From positions 25,787,688 to 25,851,687 of the forward strand of contig CM067363.1 in assembly GCA_034401795.1 (NCBI GenBank): 64,000 nt of DNA. The letters are read 5' to 3'. The notes below the pieces were generated by a model. The model was given only the letters and a program-made list of their open reading frames with translations. It searched no databases and was not told where the DNA came from. The first letter of the stretch is position 1; each line of letters starts with the position of its first letter. Source of the DNA: Chaetoderma sp. LZ-2023a (Eukaryota > Mollusca > Caudofoveata > Chaetodermatida > Chaetodermatidae). Made by a program: the position numbers and the translations under genes. Positions 52,771-63,800 of the stretch are shown here, in pieces.

Positions 52771-54145
52771 CAGAGCGTCCTAGCCTAACTCAGTAAAAAG
52801 ATATTCCTGTGCTAGATGGCTTACTGTAGATGAAAGGTGTTATCCGGGTGTGCGTGATATGGGAGAGTGAGCACTCTGCGGACAGATGAACGCAATTATT
52901 TATTTAGGAGAAACATCTTCTAACTTGAAGTATATTAGGATAAGAAGATATATGCGGAGTATCTGTAGTTTCACAAAACATCACTGGCTGCCACAAGTTG
53001 AGAAGATGTGTGTTCAAGTAATGCAGTTCTCTGATTGGTAGTAAGAAATTAAACAGGAGCATACATTTCAGGTGGGCATACTTGGATGCATCAAATAGTT
53101 CCATAATGGAATTCTAGGAAAATAGTAGGTTCACAAAAAAGTCGGCTAAGACGGCTTGATGCTAGCCTTTTAATTACGTACCGGGTATACTCGTATGCTA
53201 GTAACATACTCGTACATAAAATCACGGTTTGTTGCAGGCCCTGCGGCATCGAGAGTTTGTCCTAACACCTTTTTAAATCACGTGTGTTTAGCATAGCACA
53301 TGACGATCAGAAACTATCTCCCTTTTATAGGTGCTGGAGAGGAAGGGCACGTTTCTTAAGTTAAATACACTAATCAGTGTGCGAGTGATGCTGCAGGAAC
53401 CTGATCGCGGGGCATGAATTCCACGCGGAGAAAACGTGCTGGAAGCTGTAGAGGATAGATAGGGTTGACCGCGGTAATAGCATGGTCGGTGGTGGAAACA
53501 TACGCAATTTCCTTCCCTCCTCGTTGCCTCTCTCCACTCGTGCAAAAACTTACTCGTTACCAATAACAGACTGAAATAAAAATCCAGCCTAGATATGGCA
53601 TGATGGCGTTTGCTGGGGGCTGATGGAATTTTGTCGCACGTGTGTCTACTGCCATTTGTCAAAACTCTCAGTCCTTAAGCCTGTATCCTACTAGGGGACC
53701 ATTTACTTGGGAGTTGATGCACGTACGTGCCAGTGGTTGAGCCCGTGAAATACTCGTTAGGTGGGAGAGGATTTGCCCACACGCGCTCGCAAGTTGTAGC
53801 CGCCTCTAAAGTTTGGTAGGTGGTGCTTGTTGAGTTTTGAACATGTGCAAAAGTCTGTCGATGTTGGCAAGCACACGCTGACAGTCTCACGCCAAACTCA
53901 ACTCACTCGCAAAGTGTGAGAAGGGGAGCGTGGTGTGTGACGCAATAGTTCGCGTATACATTTTTTTTTAAATCAGCAGAGTGTTTATTAAAGTGTAAGT
54001 TCATCAACCACAAACAACTCGTACATTTTGGTGACGGACGTTTCGGGTTTCAAGACGAAGCTGATCGGGACATCGGCTAACGTGTGACGTATTTGACGTC
54101 ATATGCTGCAGTGACTGATCTGATCCCTGTATTATCCTAAACATT
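52771..54145. other. 1.4 kb without recognised features
   Basis: The 124-residue minus frame at 53288-53662 and the 71-residue minus frame at 53675-53890 have no motif that I can place; they may be random or transposon-derived. No repeat family matched. Confidence 0.4.
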
Positions 54146-54149
54146 AAAA

Positions 54150-54510
54150 TATGTCGCTATGGGTGAATCCAGTTGTAGCTATACCTCGCCCATTCCTAGC
54201 TAATCTCCGCCCACGCTGTCTCCGTGTTGGGATCGTTCGAACCTTGAACTCCCTGGATCTCAATTACCAGAAAGCTATACATGTAAGGCGGTGAATATAA
54301 TGAAACTAACTTGGCTGGGTGTTGTTGATGCCTGTTAAATGTGTATTAAATAGTAAAGACATATACTTCGTACAACTTGACGGGAAATTAAGCGCTTATG
54401 ACGGACCTATTTATATGTATTAGATTGTAACGTCAACCTACCTGTAACGACATTGATAATGTCATCGATAATGGCGTCACATATTTGACAGACAGACTGG
54501 ACTCCTGTAT
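54150..54510 (+). mobile_element. Family A MITE, right palindrome arm missing
   Basis: ATCCAGTTGTAGCTATACCT start, ACTTGGCTGGGTGTTGTTGA tip, then directly ATTAAATAGTAAAGACATAT and a decayed CRE arm (GTAACGTCAACC, ATAATGGCGTCACAT), ending GACAGACTGGACTCC. Confidence 0.8.
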
Positions 54511-54894
54511 TGTAAATATACATATTACAGTGGTGCAGCTCAAACTAGGACATAGTATTGTCAGAAGTCAGCGGGGTCATGACGACATCAGGCGATTATT
54601 CAAATGCATAGATTAGTGGTTATGTAACTAGGCATTTGGGTCAGAATATTACAATCAGGGTATCCAGGGAACGACTTACCCATTCGCCAATTATCCAAAT
54701 GCTAGGGAAATTGAGATCTGGCTAATAGAATGTAGGATTGACTAAATATTTGGGTACTGAGTAAAATCATATAAGTATGCAGAATACTTTCTAAGTTGAG
54801 AAACATTAAAATTAACTTTGAAGAATTTCTTAAGATACATGTTTATGGACCTAATATATTATGTTTGTTATTGTGAGCAAATAAACCCTGAAAT

Positions 54895-55010
54895 CCTAAT
54901 ACCGCATGTTGAATATTTTGAAACTAATTTAACTGGAAACTGTTGCTGCCTAGGCAGGAACTGTTCCAGGCAAATTAGATTCGACAAATTCAACATAGTC
55001 GTGTGTCTGC
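54895..55010. repeat. Palindromic core, GGAAACTG tip variant
   Basis: GCATGTTGAATATTTTGAAA, TTTAACTGGAAACTGTTGCT, GCCTAGGCAGGAACTGTTCC, AGGCAAATTAGATTCGACAA. A right-arm scrap of the same type is at 55265-55310. Confidence 0.7.
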
Positions 55011-55324
55011 TATGTAGCTTTCGGTCAAGTGGGTTAGCTGGTGATGAGGGATCGTAGACATTGGAAAACATTGATTAAAATAGTTCAGATTTGGCTAAGG
55101 AAAAAAATATTTGGCTAATCTGTTGGCTAATAATTTGTGAAAAAGAGCTCTGCCCCTGTACCGCCCACCATTTACGCACGGTTAGAATCAATGGGAAACG
55201 TTAAAACCTGAATTCCCGAAATCTAAAATCCAAGGCATCTATGCCAGATGTTAAATATGTTTAAAGTAATCTTTCAGTTAAATTGGTTTCAAAATATTCA
55301 ACGGAATTTTAAACCAATTCGCAC

Positions 55325-55480
55325 TAGCACACCATACGTCCACGCGTGTGCACGTGTATGCGCGTGTGCGTGTGGGCGCGCATACATCTGCCAGTGCGTG
55401 CATGTGTACGTATGTGTGGTTTGCATGTGCGTAGGCGTGCGTACGCGCGCGTCTGCGTGTGCGTGTATGAATGTGCATGT
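55325..55480. repeat. GTGCGTGC-rich alternating tract
   Basis: GCGTGTGCACGTGTATGCGC and related sequence over about 150 bases. The Cys/Val-rich and Thr/His-rich frames on the two strands are artefacts. A possible very diverged third copy of repeat D follows (CTTACCTGACCCATCTTG near 55650), which I could not confirm. Confidence 0.8.
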
Positions 55481-55499
55481 GCTTACGATATGTGTATTG

Positions 55500-56140
55500 G
55501 TCATATACAGTTCCGTTTGACTGTGGAACCATTTTGCAATAATGAGGAGTGATCGGTAATATGCGAGTTACTGCATTTGCGCGCGCACTCGCATGTACGC
55601 ACACGCATATACCTACGCATCCAGTACCCACGTAGATTACAGCCCACCTTACCTGACCCATCTTGTGAAAATTGTCAAATAGTTCCGTTTGGTTCATCTG
55701 TCGTCATCGCCATGGATTTATACATTATTTATAGACGTTCCACTTCGTAGAAAAAGGTACACAGATTGCTTTAAAGCAGCTGGTAAAATGAACGCCATTA
55801 TCGAGTCACTATTCTCACATGGCTTTATCATCTTAGTCTTTGACACCCGTCGCTGCATATTCATCTATAATACCAAACTGTCTGCTCTCACCAATCGACC
55901 CAAATAACTGTATATTTTCTATGTTTAGCACTCACTAAGTAAAATGTGCATACGCTATATACGGCCAAGTACTTAAATACCATACGATGTTAGAATGCAT
56001 ATTAACCCATTGCTTACTGAATTCCCAGATTATCAATCTCGACGTATCAGTCTGGTGTATCTGACGTCATCGCTATGCATCTATACACGGGGTATACCCC
56101 ACACAGTACACATTTCACATTGTACAGAAATGTAAACAGA
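55500..56140. other. Unassigned interval
   Basis: The 72-residue plus frame 55689-55907 has no known motif. Scattered phrases resemble repeat D. Confidence 0.35.
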
Positions 56141-56144
56141 TTGC

Positions 56145-56388
56145 GTTAACCCTTTAATGGCCACTTTTGGTCAAGAGACTCAATATGTTAGCTTAGTGAA
56201 GTCCATGTGCAGGTCAAGAGAGGACAATTTTTGAAAATTGACCACCGGAATGGCCAGCTCGGATGCCGAGCCAGCCGTTCAGGAGGTAATTTTTCTAAAA
56301 TTGTCTTCTCTTGGCCTGGCAATCGACATTCCTCGAGACTACTGCAGAGGCTGGTTTGGGCTGGACTCGTCATGAAAGTTGTAAGGCA
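56145..56388. mobile_element. Family B MITE, copy 11, with both outer ends
   Basis: Outer end GTTAACCCTTTAATGGCCAC (56145) pairs with the decayed inverse GTCATGAAAGTTGTAAGGC (56369). Core: AAGAGAGGACAATTTTTGAA, CGGAATGGCCAGCTCGGATG, CCGAGCCAGCCGTTC, TTGTCTTCTCTTGGCCTGGC. Confidence 0.88.
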
Positions 56389-56544
56389 TGAGACAAAAAT
56401 AAGTCAATAATAATGTCTTAAGACGATTGAGTCACCTGGTATTATCGGACAGTCGTCGGTAGATATTTATCCGCGAAATATATATGTACGATGTTTGACA
56501 ACAATAGCATGGAATGGATTATTTCACATTCGGTTATCATAACT

Positions 56545-56875
56545 CACCTTTCCAGTTTATCCATCGATCAGCTGACGTCACATGACGTCATAATTAACTA
56601 AGCTACGTGTGTGATGACGTCATAATCATGACGTCGTGGATGAATCGAAATAGTCCGTCTGTACCGCTTAATAGTCCGGCATGTTGTACGAATTGTATGG
56701 CTTTACCATTTAATAAACAGTATGTCGAATACTTTTAAACCTAATTTGTCTGGACGGTGTTGCTGCCATAGGAAACAACTGCCCGCAGTCAAATTGGTTT
56801 CAAAATAGTCAACAGCCTACTTGTATACTTTTCTGGAGGTTGATAGTCCGAGAGTTGGAAAGGTCCACTTCACGG
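56545..56875 (-). mobile_element. Family A MITE, CRE-rich copy
   Basis: Starts CTCACCTTTCCAGTTTATCC and ends GAGTTGGAAAGGTCC (the GATCGATC block is deleted). Perfect TGACGTCA at 56573-56580, 56583-56590 and 56615-56622. Centre TCTGGACGGTGTTGCTGCCA, TAGGAAACAACTGCCCGCAG. Confidence 0.92.
56573..56622. promoter_or_regulatory. Cluster of three perfect CRE (TGACGTCA) octamers
   Basis: TGACGTCA at 56573, 56583 and 56615 in a family A copy. A fourth partial site (ATGACGTCG) is at about 56629. Confidence 0.7.
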
Positions 56876-57029
56876 CATCGTCTGATATGCTGCCTCGGTA
56901 GACTGAGTGTAATACACGTGAAACTGATGAATATGGAATGATTTACACACTTATTTCATTTTTCATGTATTTCACTTATGTAGCATTATTGTCGTTGTAA
57001 GTAGTGAGAATGTAGTTTATGATTATTAT

Positions 57030-57372
57030 GGGGAAATAGTTTTAGATATGCCCCTCCCACCTCTAGGTAAGCTCCATCCGTGTTGGGATCGCTCGATCCC
57101 TGAACTCAATGACTGTTAATTTCCATAAATCTATGCAAGGTAAGCTGTTGACTATTTTGGAACGAATCTGATTAAAATTAATTTCAAAATATTCAATAGC
57201 GTGTTTATTAAATAGTAAAGGCAATCGATTCGTACACCAATGCTTAGCCCGTCATCAATCATGCGTTTGTGAAGAACGTAACTACGCCATTCATGATGTC
57301 ATTGCTTATGATGTCATCCTACACGTAGTTGATAATGGCGTCATATGATTGATTAATGAACTGAAAAGGTGC
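57030..57372 (+). mobile_element. Family A MITE with deleted hairpin tip
   Basis: TTTTAGATATGCCCCTCCCA start, left arm TTGACTATTTTGGAACGAAT joined directly to TTAATTTCAAAATATTCAAT, and CRE arm with CATGATGTCATTGCTTATGA, TGTCATCC. The end is ACTGAAAAGGTGC. Confidence 0.85.
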
Positions 57373-57634
57373 GTTGGTATACGACATGGCCCTATATCGT
57401 GAGCCGTCACACCATTGCTCTATCAGAAAATTACATTTGTTACTATGTTGTATACCATATGATCCACATTTTCCAACCGTGAGTAGCTGCTGGTATGAAA
57501 TGCTGTATTATTGTATTACATGTTGATATTATTTATTAATGGATGCTCCTAGATGACATCTCTATATGAACCATCCGTTGGCTGTTAGATTACTTCATTT
57601 TAGAGATTCAATTTCTGTTTTGCTCACTCAAGGA

Positions 57635-57992
57635 AACTTTCCAGTTTCTCAGTCAATCATATGGCGTCATAATAAACCACGTGACTTATAAAATGGCGTC
57701 ATGATCAACGAATGGCGTAATTAAGTTCGTCACGAACGCGTACTCGATGACGAACTAAGCGCGGTTGAACGAAGTGTATGTCTGTACAAGCTGCTGTATA
57801 TGTTTTAACTAGTTTGACTGGGCGCTGTTGGTGCCACAAAATTAGTTTCAAAATATTCAACAGCTTACCGGTATAGCTTTCTGGAAATTGATGGTCAGTG
57901 ATGTCAGGGATCGATTGATCACATCACGGGCGAAGCACGGCCGAAGTTTAGTTAGAGATGGGCGGAGCAAATCTAAAACTGGAGTCCTCAAT
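57635..57992 (-). mobile_element. Family A MITE with shortened right arm
   Basis: AACTTTCCAGTTTCTCAGTC start, CATATGGCGTCATAATAAAC, centre TGGGCGCTGTTGGTGCCACA joined to AAATTAGTTTCAAAATATTC, then GATCGATTGATCACATCACG and AAAACTGGAGTCC. Confidence 0.88.
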
Positions 57993-58970
57993 GTATTAAC
58001 AAGTCAATCATATTGTTTCAGTCAGCACACGTCGCGGTCAAATAAGCAAATATGCCTTACAATAACATACCCAATTTATCATAATCCGATCGCTTTATAT
58101 GGGCAGTTAATGAACCAATACAACAACGGCGTGACTGGGAACATGAAACCGTTATTATTGTGGAAACTCGTATTGACCGATCTGTGCGAGTGTGTTTACA
58201 AAGAGCCCATAGTAGTTACAACGCAATGTCCAAATTACCATTTATGTGAGCTCGCAGCTTCTCGGGTATTGTTTCAAATATAATTGTTTGCTGTATAACG
58301 TGTGTACAGCAAAGATGTGTTTATTGAGAATAGGTCAATAGAACGGCCGAAGATGGGATCAGGATATGCACATTGGCGTAAAACAATATGACACTTAAGT
58401 TAGAACGGCATATGTATCGCATGTGTGTACGAGACCTAGAAATACAAGTATATTATCTGATATTTGTATTCCACGATCGGATCGTACAAAACTGTGTTGT
58501 TTTAAATCAACGCAGCGGTTTCGATACAACGGTAATTAATGCATTAATTAGTATTCAATACGATATTCAGTTCTTTGTTGGATTGTGAATTGCACATGGG
58601 TGAGCGATCTTTCGATATAATGAGTTATCTTGATTCCGTTACATATCTTGATCCTTTCGATGTTAAGCACAACTATTGAATGATCCTGCGCAAATTCCGA
58701 ACTGCTGCCTATGTCGGTTTGTCTTTAGCTAAGGTAGCATCTACTTCCTGGTAAATTGATTTCCCAAATATTCAAACAAATCTGTGTATGTATCAAGAAT
58801 CATCGTCCCCATTAACAATATTTCTTCTAACATTTGGGCAATTGACATATCGATATATTGCGATTTAAATGCTCTCTGTATCACGATACTGTATATAGTG
58901 TAAGACACGTGCAAACGCACTAACTTACTTATTTAACTCTCAAATTTGTTACAGAATATGTCCATGTTTT
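57993..58970. other. About 1 kb without recognised features
   Basis: The plus frames 57888-58283 and 58388-58588 show no domain; the first overlaps a MITE and is not credible. Confidence 0.45.
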
Positions 58971-58982
58971 TAAATCTAGTAA

Positions 58983-59117
58983 ATGTCCATTTGCAAACCA
59001 AGAGAATATTATTTTTGAGGATTTATCAGTGGAGTTACTGGCGCGGTTGTCAGGCCAGTCATTCCAGGGATAATATTTCAAATAGGTTTTTTTTTCCTTG
59101 ATCTGCAAATTGACATT
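58983..59117. mobile_element. Family B MITE, copy 12
   Basis: AAATGTCCATTTGCAAACCA, GAGAATATTATTTTTGAGGA, CAGTGGAGTTACTGGCGCGG, GGCCAGTCATTCCAG and ATCTGCAAATTGACATTTCC. Confidence 0.85.
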
Positions 59118-59609
59118 TCCAAAGACAACATGCTGGAGCCATTTTGGTCACCGTGGTTGTAACATGGTTAAGCAGATGTTAGGAACACTATATCGCCCAT
59201 AATGAATGGCCGTACGGGTGGGCCAGATGCATCAACAATGCACATCTAATTCATGCAGATGATACCATCTTAAAACCCCTCAAATATGTTGACAACCCTA
59301 CCCTGGATCAACACCTCCCTATAGATGATGTGGGTAAAGCCACACCTATCGCACTTCGTAAACTCCATCTGGTTAAATGTCGATTCAGTGATACCATTAT
59401 CAGAAGTACTGCAAAGTGCAGAGCCAATTTAAGAGAAGAAACAGTTGCGCCCAAATAGTATAGGCACACCGTATGCTTACGTCGCTACTTCTATCAGAAC
59501 AATGTGATGAAGAGGCCACATAATCTCAAATCGTCCACCAAGCTGAATGAGACGATGCCAAACTACGCTTAGTGAGACTCCTAATGCCAGACCCTGAATT
59601 GAGAAACCC

Positions 59610-59918
59610 AGTTTCTCAATCAATCATATGACGTCATAATCAACTACGTGGCGTGTAAGCTTATGTCATAATCAAATACGCCATGAACTGTATGTTGTTG
59701 CTATTTATTAAACATGCTTTTGTATGTTTTGAAACTAATAGGCAGCAACAGCATCCAGTCAAATTATTTTCAAAATATTCAACAGCTTACCTGGATAGTT
59801 TTTTAGACATCGACATTCTATGTGCTCAGGAATGGATCGATCATAACACGAGTGATGTGTGGGTAGGGCTCTGCTAAAGATGGGCGGGACATTGTTAAAC
59901 CGGATTCCTCCATTAACT
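59610..59918 (-). mobile_element. Family A MITE, left palindrome arm deleted
   Basis: CAGTTTCTCAATCAATCATA, TGACGTCATAATCAACTACG (perfect CRE at 59629-59636), TTTTGAAACTAATAGGCAGC, AACAGCATCCAGTCAAATTA, GGATCGATCATAACACG, GGGCGGGACATTGTTAAACC. Confidence 0.88.
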
Positions 59919-59919
59919 G

Positions 59920-60350
59920 TTCATGTCATATCAGAATTTGACACATCAATAAGATCGCCACAAGGAGAAGAGTTGTCACCAGTGCTCGTGAACTGTTGCC
60001 TTGTGGCACCTTTAAAGTCGGTTAGAGAACACTCAACACAGCCAAGCTCAGAAATTATAAGCGTAAGCAAGCCACTACAATGGAGTATGCCGATGGTGTT
60101 GATTGCATAGATGCAGCAACTGGTCATCTTGATGCTCTTCTTCCAAGAGCGGCAAAACAGCTCAAATCCACAGATCTCTTCATATCCGAAGTCAAGCAGA
60201 GTGCATACGTGCCAGACACAAATGAGAGGGCGGATGAACGTGCGTTCCGTCGGTGAGAGGGTAAGTGTGGAAAGCGCCGAATCCTGGATTCACTTCTCTG
60301 CAGTTCAACCGACAATACAAATCACTGTATAACAAGAAAATTAGATTTCC
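59920..60350 (+). pseudogene. LINE reverse transcriptase palm fragment
   Basis: The plus strand reads FDTSIRSPQGEELSPVLVNC then LKSVREHSTQ, and after a one-base shift MEYADGVDCIDAATGHLDA, followed by LKSTDLFISEVKQSAYVP, a stop, and KRRILDSLLCSSTDNTNH. This is the order of the SPQGDxLSP and YADD motifs, then the post-palm region, of an animal LINE. The catalytic YADD has become YADG, and there is at least one frameshift and one stop. It starts at the edge of a family A element. Confidence 0.82.
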
Positions 60351-60985
60351 GGTCATTCAGGAACTTAGTGTTTCCTAATATGGTATTTCCTGGACGAAAA
60401 GTTGTTCCAATGATTCCATATCTGCATTTCGATATGCTGTGTGTCTCGAAGCAGATCTATCCAGTGCACCCTCAATCGTACACGTGTCCTGATTTGACTA
60501 GGGTCTGTCCAGATGGACGTCGAACGAGTTTACCTTTCAGCCCACCACCACTTCATCATCAGGTAGACTACTTCAGGGTTTAGCCACTCTAACGCAGAAG
60601 CTATTCAGTCTCAGCTTGCCCTTGCTCGTGTGCTAAACTTGTTCAAGTAAATGCATCGTGTCGAAACCTCTTCTCTAAGTTGGAGTTTTAGACATACATC
60701 CCTGCCATATATTCATCTCAGCATGATAAATACCCCGATCATGTCGCCTTCAATCACGTCTCCTAGAAGTCTGCAATATGTAAGCGATGACAGCGTCAGT
60801 TTCCTGAGTCTGTTTTCTTAACTCATGTCCTTGAATCCAGCGATCAGCTTCGTGGCTCTTCCACATCCGCTTCCCTTGATCCACGTGCACTAACAAACAC
60901 CAGATCAGCCCCATGATCTGTGTTACCGCGTTTGCCTTTTCGCTTACGTGCTTTTCGAATAATAAATTAGTGTCTACAGTGACAC
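60350..60985. other. Unassigned sequence between two LINE remnants
   Basis: The plus frame 60368-60583 (71 residues) has no motif that I recognise. Part may be the decayed 3' end of the minus-strand LINE that follows. Confidence 0.4.
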
Positions 60986-60989
60986 CCAG

Positions 60990-62010
60990 GGATTGTTATG
61001 GACCATGCATATTCCGAGTCATTAACTTTTACTCATTGTTTGCGATTTGATAGGAATGCTGTGATCCACAGGTGGAGTTTTCAAGTTATCATATCCATAG
61101 AGCTTGCTCTGTAGTTGTAGTTGGCTCTGGGTTTGTGGTACAGTATCGAAGGTGTTCATCAAATATACATAAATGACACCAACGTTGCTTTCCTCATAGG
61201 TTGGAATTGTTCACGAATCTAACAGTTTTAACAGTTTGAGGATTTCGATCTTGCGGATATAAATTCAAACTGTGTGTCGCTGATCAGGGAGTTGCTCTTC
61301 ATATGTTCTAATATGCAATCCCTAACAATAATATTGCGCACTAGCGGAGACACTGCGTGTGCAGCTAACCGGTCTGTAGTTGCTCATTGACAGCTGGCTG
61401 CCCTGGTTAACACCAGCTGATAGGTTTGCAGTTTTACAGTCCTCTCATGTCTTCCCAGTACTCAGTGCTGATTTGAATAGTATTGCTAAGGTGCTGCTTA
61501 ATACCTCATAGAGTCCTGTATTTAGTCTTGGGTGTATGGCCCTGCTGATTTATCCGTCGTTCTTTTTGCCAGCTTCCTCTTTATACCGATGCCAGTGCCA
61601 CTAATCTCATCTAGTGGTGCATCATGCGTTCTTGTAGTTCTTGTATGTGCATTGACATCTTCTACTTGAGGATCTCATGTAAACACACTTGAGAAAAAAG
61701 TATGCCAGTTTTCCTTTCATGAACTTCCAGAAACGATTTGGGTTGGTTCTAGCCTTCCTATCTATTGCCCTTTCTATTTCTAGTTGCAGCTTGCTTGTCA
61801 TTTCTCTGACCTTGTTCCTCTGCCTCTTGTATTCTATGTATTTTTCTAGGTCTTTGGTCTCAACACAGCGCTGCCAACATCGCTGGTTCTTTATTATTGC
61901 TCCTAAGCGGCTTTGTATTGATGATTGCTGCTTTCCCGAGTTTGGCATTGGTGTGACAGCTTTACTTGGGCCACGTTTATCTTCTGCACTGCATAGTCTC
62001 TGCAAGAAAC
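60990..62010 (-). pseudogene. CR1/L2-like LINE remnant: endonuclease-RT linker and RT N-terminal half
   Basis: Minus strand, with frameshifts: KNQRCWQRCVETKDLEKYIE, YKRQRNKVREMTSKLQLEIE and ARTNPNRFWKFMKGKLAYFF (61930-61690) form the linker before the RT; then DKSAGPYTQD (about 61540), MSNYRPVSCTRS (about 61390), NIIVRDCILEHMKSNSLISD, TQFEF (about 61330-61265), a VIYVYLMNTFDTVP-like block (about 61165) and WITAFLSNRKQ (about 61060). The order matches CR1-type RTs. The catalytic palm box is not recognisable below 61000. It is a 5'- and 3'-incomplete, inactive fragment. Confidence 0.87.
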
Positions 62011-62120
62011 TCTAGCTCTGCACCATGAACATCTAATTCACATTCCCATTCGAGATCTAGTTCCTACTTAATGCATTCCTAATTTCCTTCATCACATTGG
62101 TCACGGTTCCCTACGTGTAC

Positions 62121-62122
<2 letters not shown>

Positions 62123-62197
<75 letters not shown>

Positions 62198-62198
62198 C
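62123..62198. repeat. TC microsatellite
   Basis: About 38 TC units with three CCC interruptions. Confidence 0.96.
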
Positions 62199-62353
62199 GT
62201 CACCAACCACTGCCTCTTACTTTGACATAATCAGGTCTAGTATGTGTGGTCCATTTGAATCTCGTCCACCTTTTGCATCTATCACATGCTGGGACAAGTA
62301 GTGTTTCTTGGCGTTTCTATGTATTTATTTTAGGCGGCATACAGTTCTGAAGA

Positions 62354-62580
62354 ATGTTATGGTGCACCTTTGCGGTGGGTGTTACACGTGCCTTGATAAT
62401 CTTATGCAACTGCGACATTTGGGAAGCTGCAAAGGCACTTTCGCATAGATGCCATGCGTCTTATCACAACCACCTGCAAGCCCTCACCCAATTGCCACCC
62501 TTTGGGCACGTTTTTCGAATGCCACAGTATTTACCAGCTCAAACAGCATTGAAGATTTCTGTATTGCCAACGGTATAGAT
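62354..62580 (+). pseudogene. Possible LINE C-terminal scrap
   Basis: The plus frame ends PPFGHVFRMPQYLPAQTALK, which resembles the GHVLRMPxxTPAQRAL box seen at 39600-39660. The part before it is not recognisable. Assignment is tentative. Confidence 0.35.
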
Positions 62581-62589
62581 GCACGCACA

Positions 62590-63020
62590 GGGCGCAATAA
62601 GAACAACTAGTTACGTGATTCTTGCGATCAGAAATACAGAAACGTAATCTAAGACCACACGGGGTGAGGAGGAGCCTACATCACATTAAGATGGTAGCAA
62701 AGCACAATACGCAGAGGAGAGCTTGTAGAAAACTGATTGCAGATGAAATAGGATTTCGCATCTTCCAGCCGGAATCTGCCACTCTTTATCACTATCATTC
62801 AAACATAGGAGTGCACACACTTTAAATCCTGTCACTGTAAGCTGGTTCCTAAATCTCCATGATCGCATAGTCAATAAGTGTAGGTGGTAATTAAAAAATA
62901 CGCCCAAGGCTGTTAATAGGTGACATGCGGTTTTGTACCAATATGATGGTTCTTCGTTTAGATGGACGAGACTTAACTCTTTGACCAACGAACTCTCAGA
63001 ATCTCACTTTCAATTTAATT
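62590..63020. other. Unassigned
   Basis: Short frames on both strands lack recognisable motifs. Confidence 0.4.
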
Positions 63021-63024
63021 CACA

Positions 63025-63395
63025 TTTCCAGAGGATTCACCCATCATATGACACCATACTCAACGACGTGATGTGTAGATGGACACGATAAGTACGTCAC
63101 GAATGCACATTTGAGGACGGGCCATGCGTTGTTGTACAAATTGTATGTCTTTACTATTTAATAAATATTCTGTTGACTATTTTAAAACTAATTTGACTGG
63201 GCGCTGTTGCTGCCATAGGCAACAACAGCACCCAGTCAAATTAGTTTCAAAATATTCATCAGCTTCCCTGTATAATTTTCAAGAAATTGATAGTTATGGC
63301 ATTCGGGGATCGATCAATCCTATCACGGCGAGGTGTGGGTGGAGCTTAGCTGGTGATGGGCGGGGCATAGCTAAACATAGAAATGCCAATTGTGC
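63025..63395 (-). mobile_element. Family A MITE, complete centre
   Basis: ACATTTCCAGAGGATTCACC start, CGTCACGAATGCACAT, TGGGCGCTGTTGCTGCCATA, GGCAACAACAGCACCCAGTC, GATCGATCAATCCTATCACG, GGGCGGGGCATAGCTAAACA. CRE octamers are lost (ATGACACCATACTC). Confidence 0.92.
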
Positions 63396-63397
63396 AG

Positions 63398-63500
63398 GGT
63401 AACTGTTGCACATTTTGAAACTAATTTGACAGGAGCATGTTCCTGTCATAGGCAGCAACAGCTTTCAGTCACATTCGGTTCAAAATATTTACCAGGATAG
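63398..63500. repeat. Palindromic core immediately after a full family A copy
   Basis: TAACTGTTGCACATTTTGAA, TTTGACAGGAGCATGTTCCT, GTCATAGGCAGCAACAGCTT, TCAGTCACATTCGGTTCAAA. The tip uses AGGAGCATGTTCCT rather than GGGCGC. Confidence 0.65.
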
Positions 63501-63552
63501 TCTAGGTATTGGAAATGATCTTTATTGTATTTGGCATTTCGGATTGAAATGT

Positions 63553-63800
63553 TTAAAGAACCACCATCTTGTTGATCAAACAAAACGTACAATATGAATG
63601 ATTACTGTATTCTGCGGCTTGAGTAAAAGAAACATCCCACAACTGCAACCAGTCCTTATTCCCTTTTGCCCACTGTCTCTTGTCTTCAGCCGAAATCCTT
63701 GGCTTGTTCAGGTCCATTCTTGACTTGAGTGTACCGAGTCCTGCTTTCTTGAGGTTACTTCGTAGCACGCTTGCAGATGCATGCAGTGCCGTCATGTCCT
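63553..63800 (-). pseudogene. LINE C-terminal fragment (same family as 39510-39895), copy 2
   Basis: Minus frame SVLRSNLKKAGLGTLKSRMD, LNKPRISAEDKRQWAKGNKD, WLQLWDVSFTQAAEYSNHSY matches LRGDLKTAGLGTLKPRMD, LRKPRIS and YSNHTHY of the other copy. Open for 80 codons. 5'-truncated near 63800, where unrelated sequence begins. This is the extreme C-terminus plus a 3' segment of the LINE. Confidence 0.85.

Noticed and set aside
53288..53662. 124-residue minus-strand frame
   Set aside because: No start context, motif, membrane segment or neighbour supports it. Left as unassigned, not called a gene.
55278..55697. 139-residue minus frame rich in Thr, His and Ala, and Cys-rich plus frames
   Set aside because: They cover the alternating GTGCGTGC tract and have no domain.
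55560..56000. Third copy of repeat D
   Set aside because: Only scattered phrases match; I could not follow collinearity, so it is noted but not annotated as D.
59190..59470. LIHADDTILKPLK phrase resembling an RT ADD motif
   Set aside because: Surrounding residues do not match RT palm sequence and the frame is short; similarity to ADD alone is weak.
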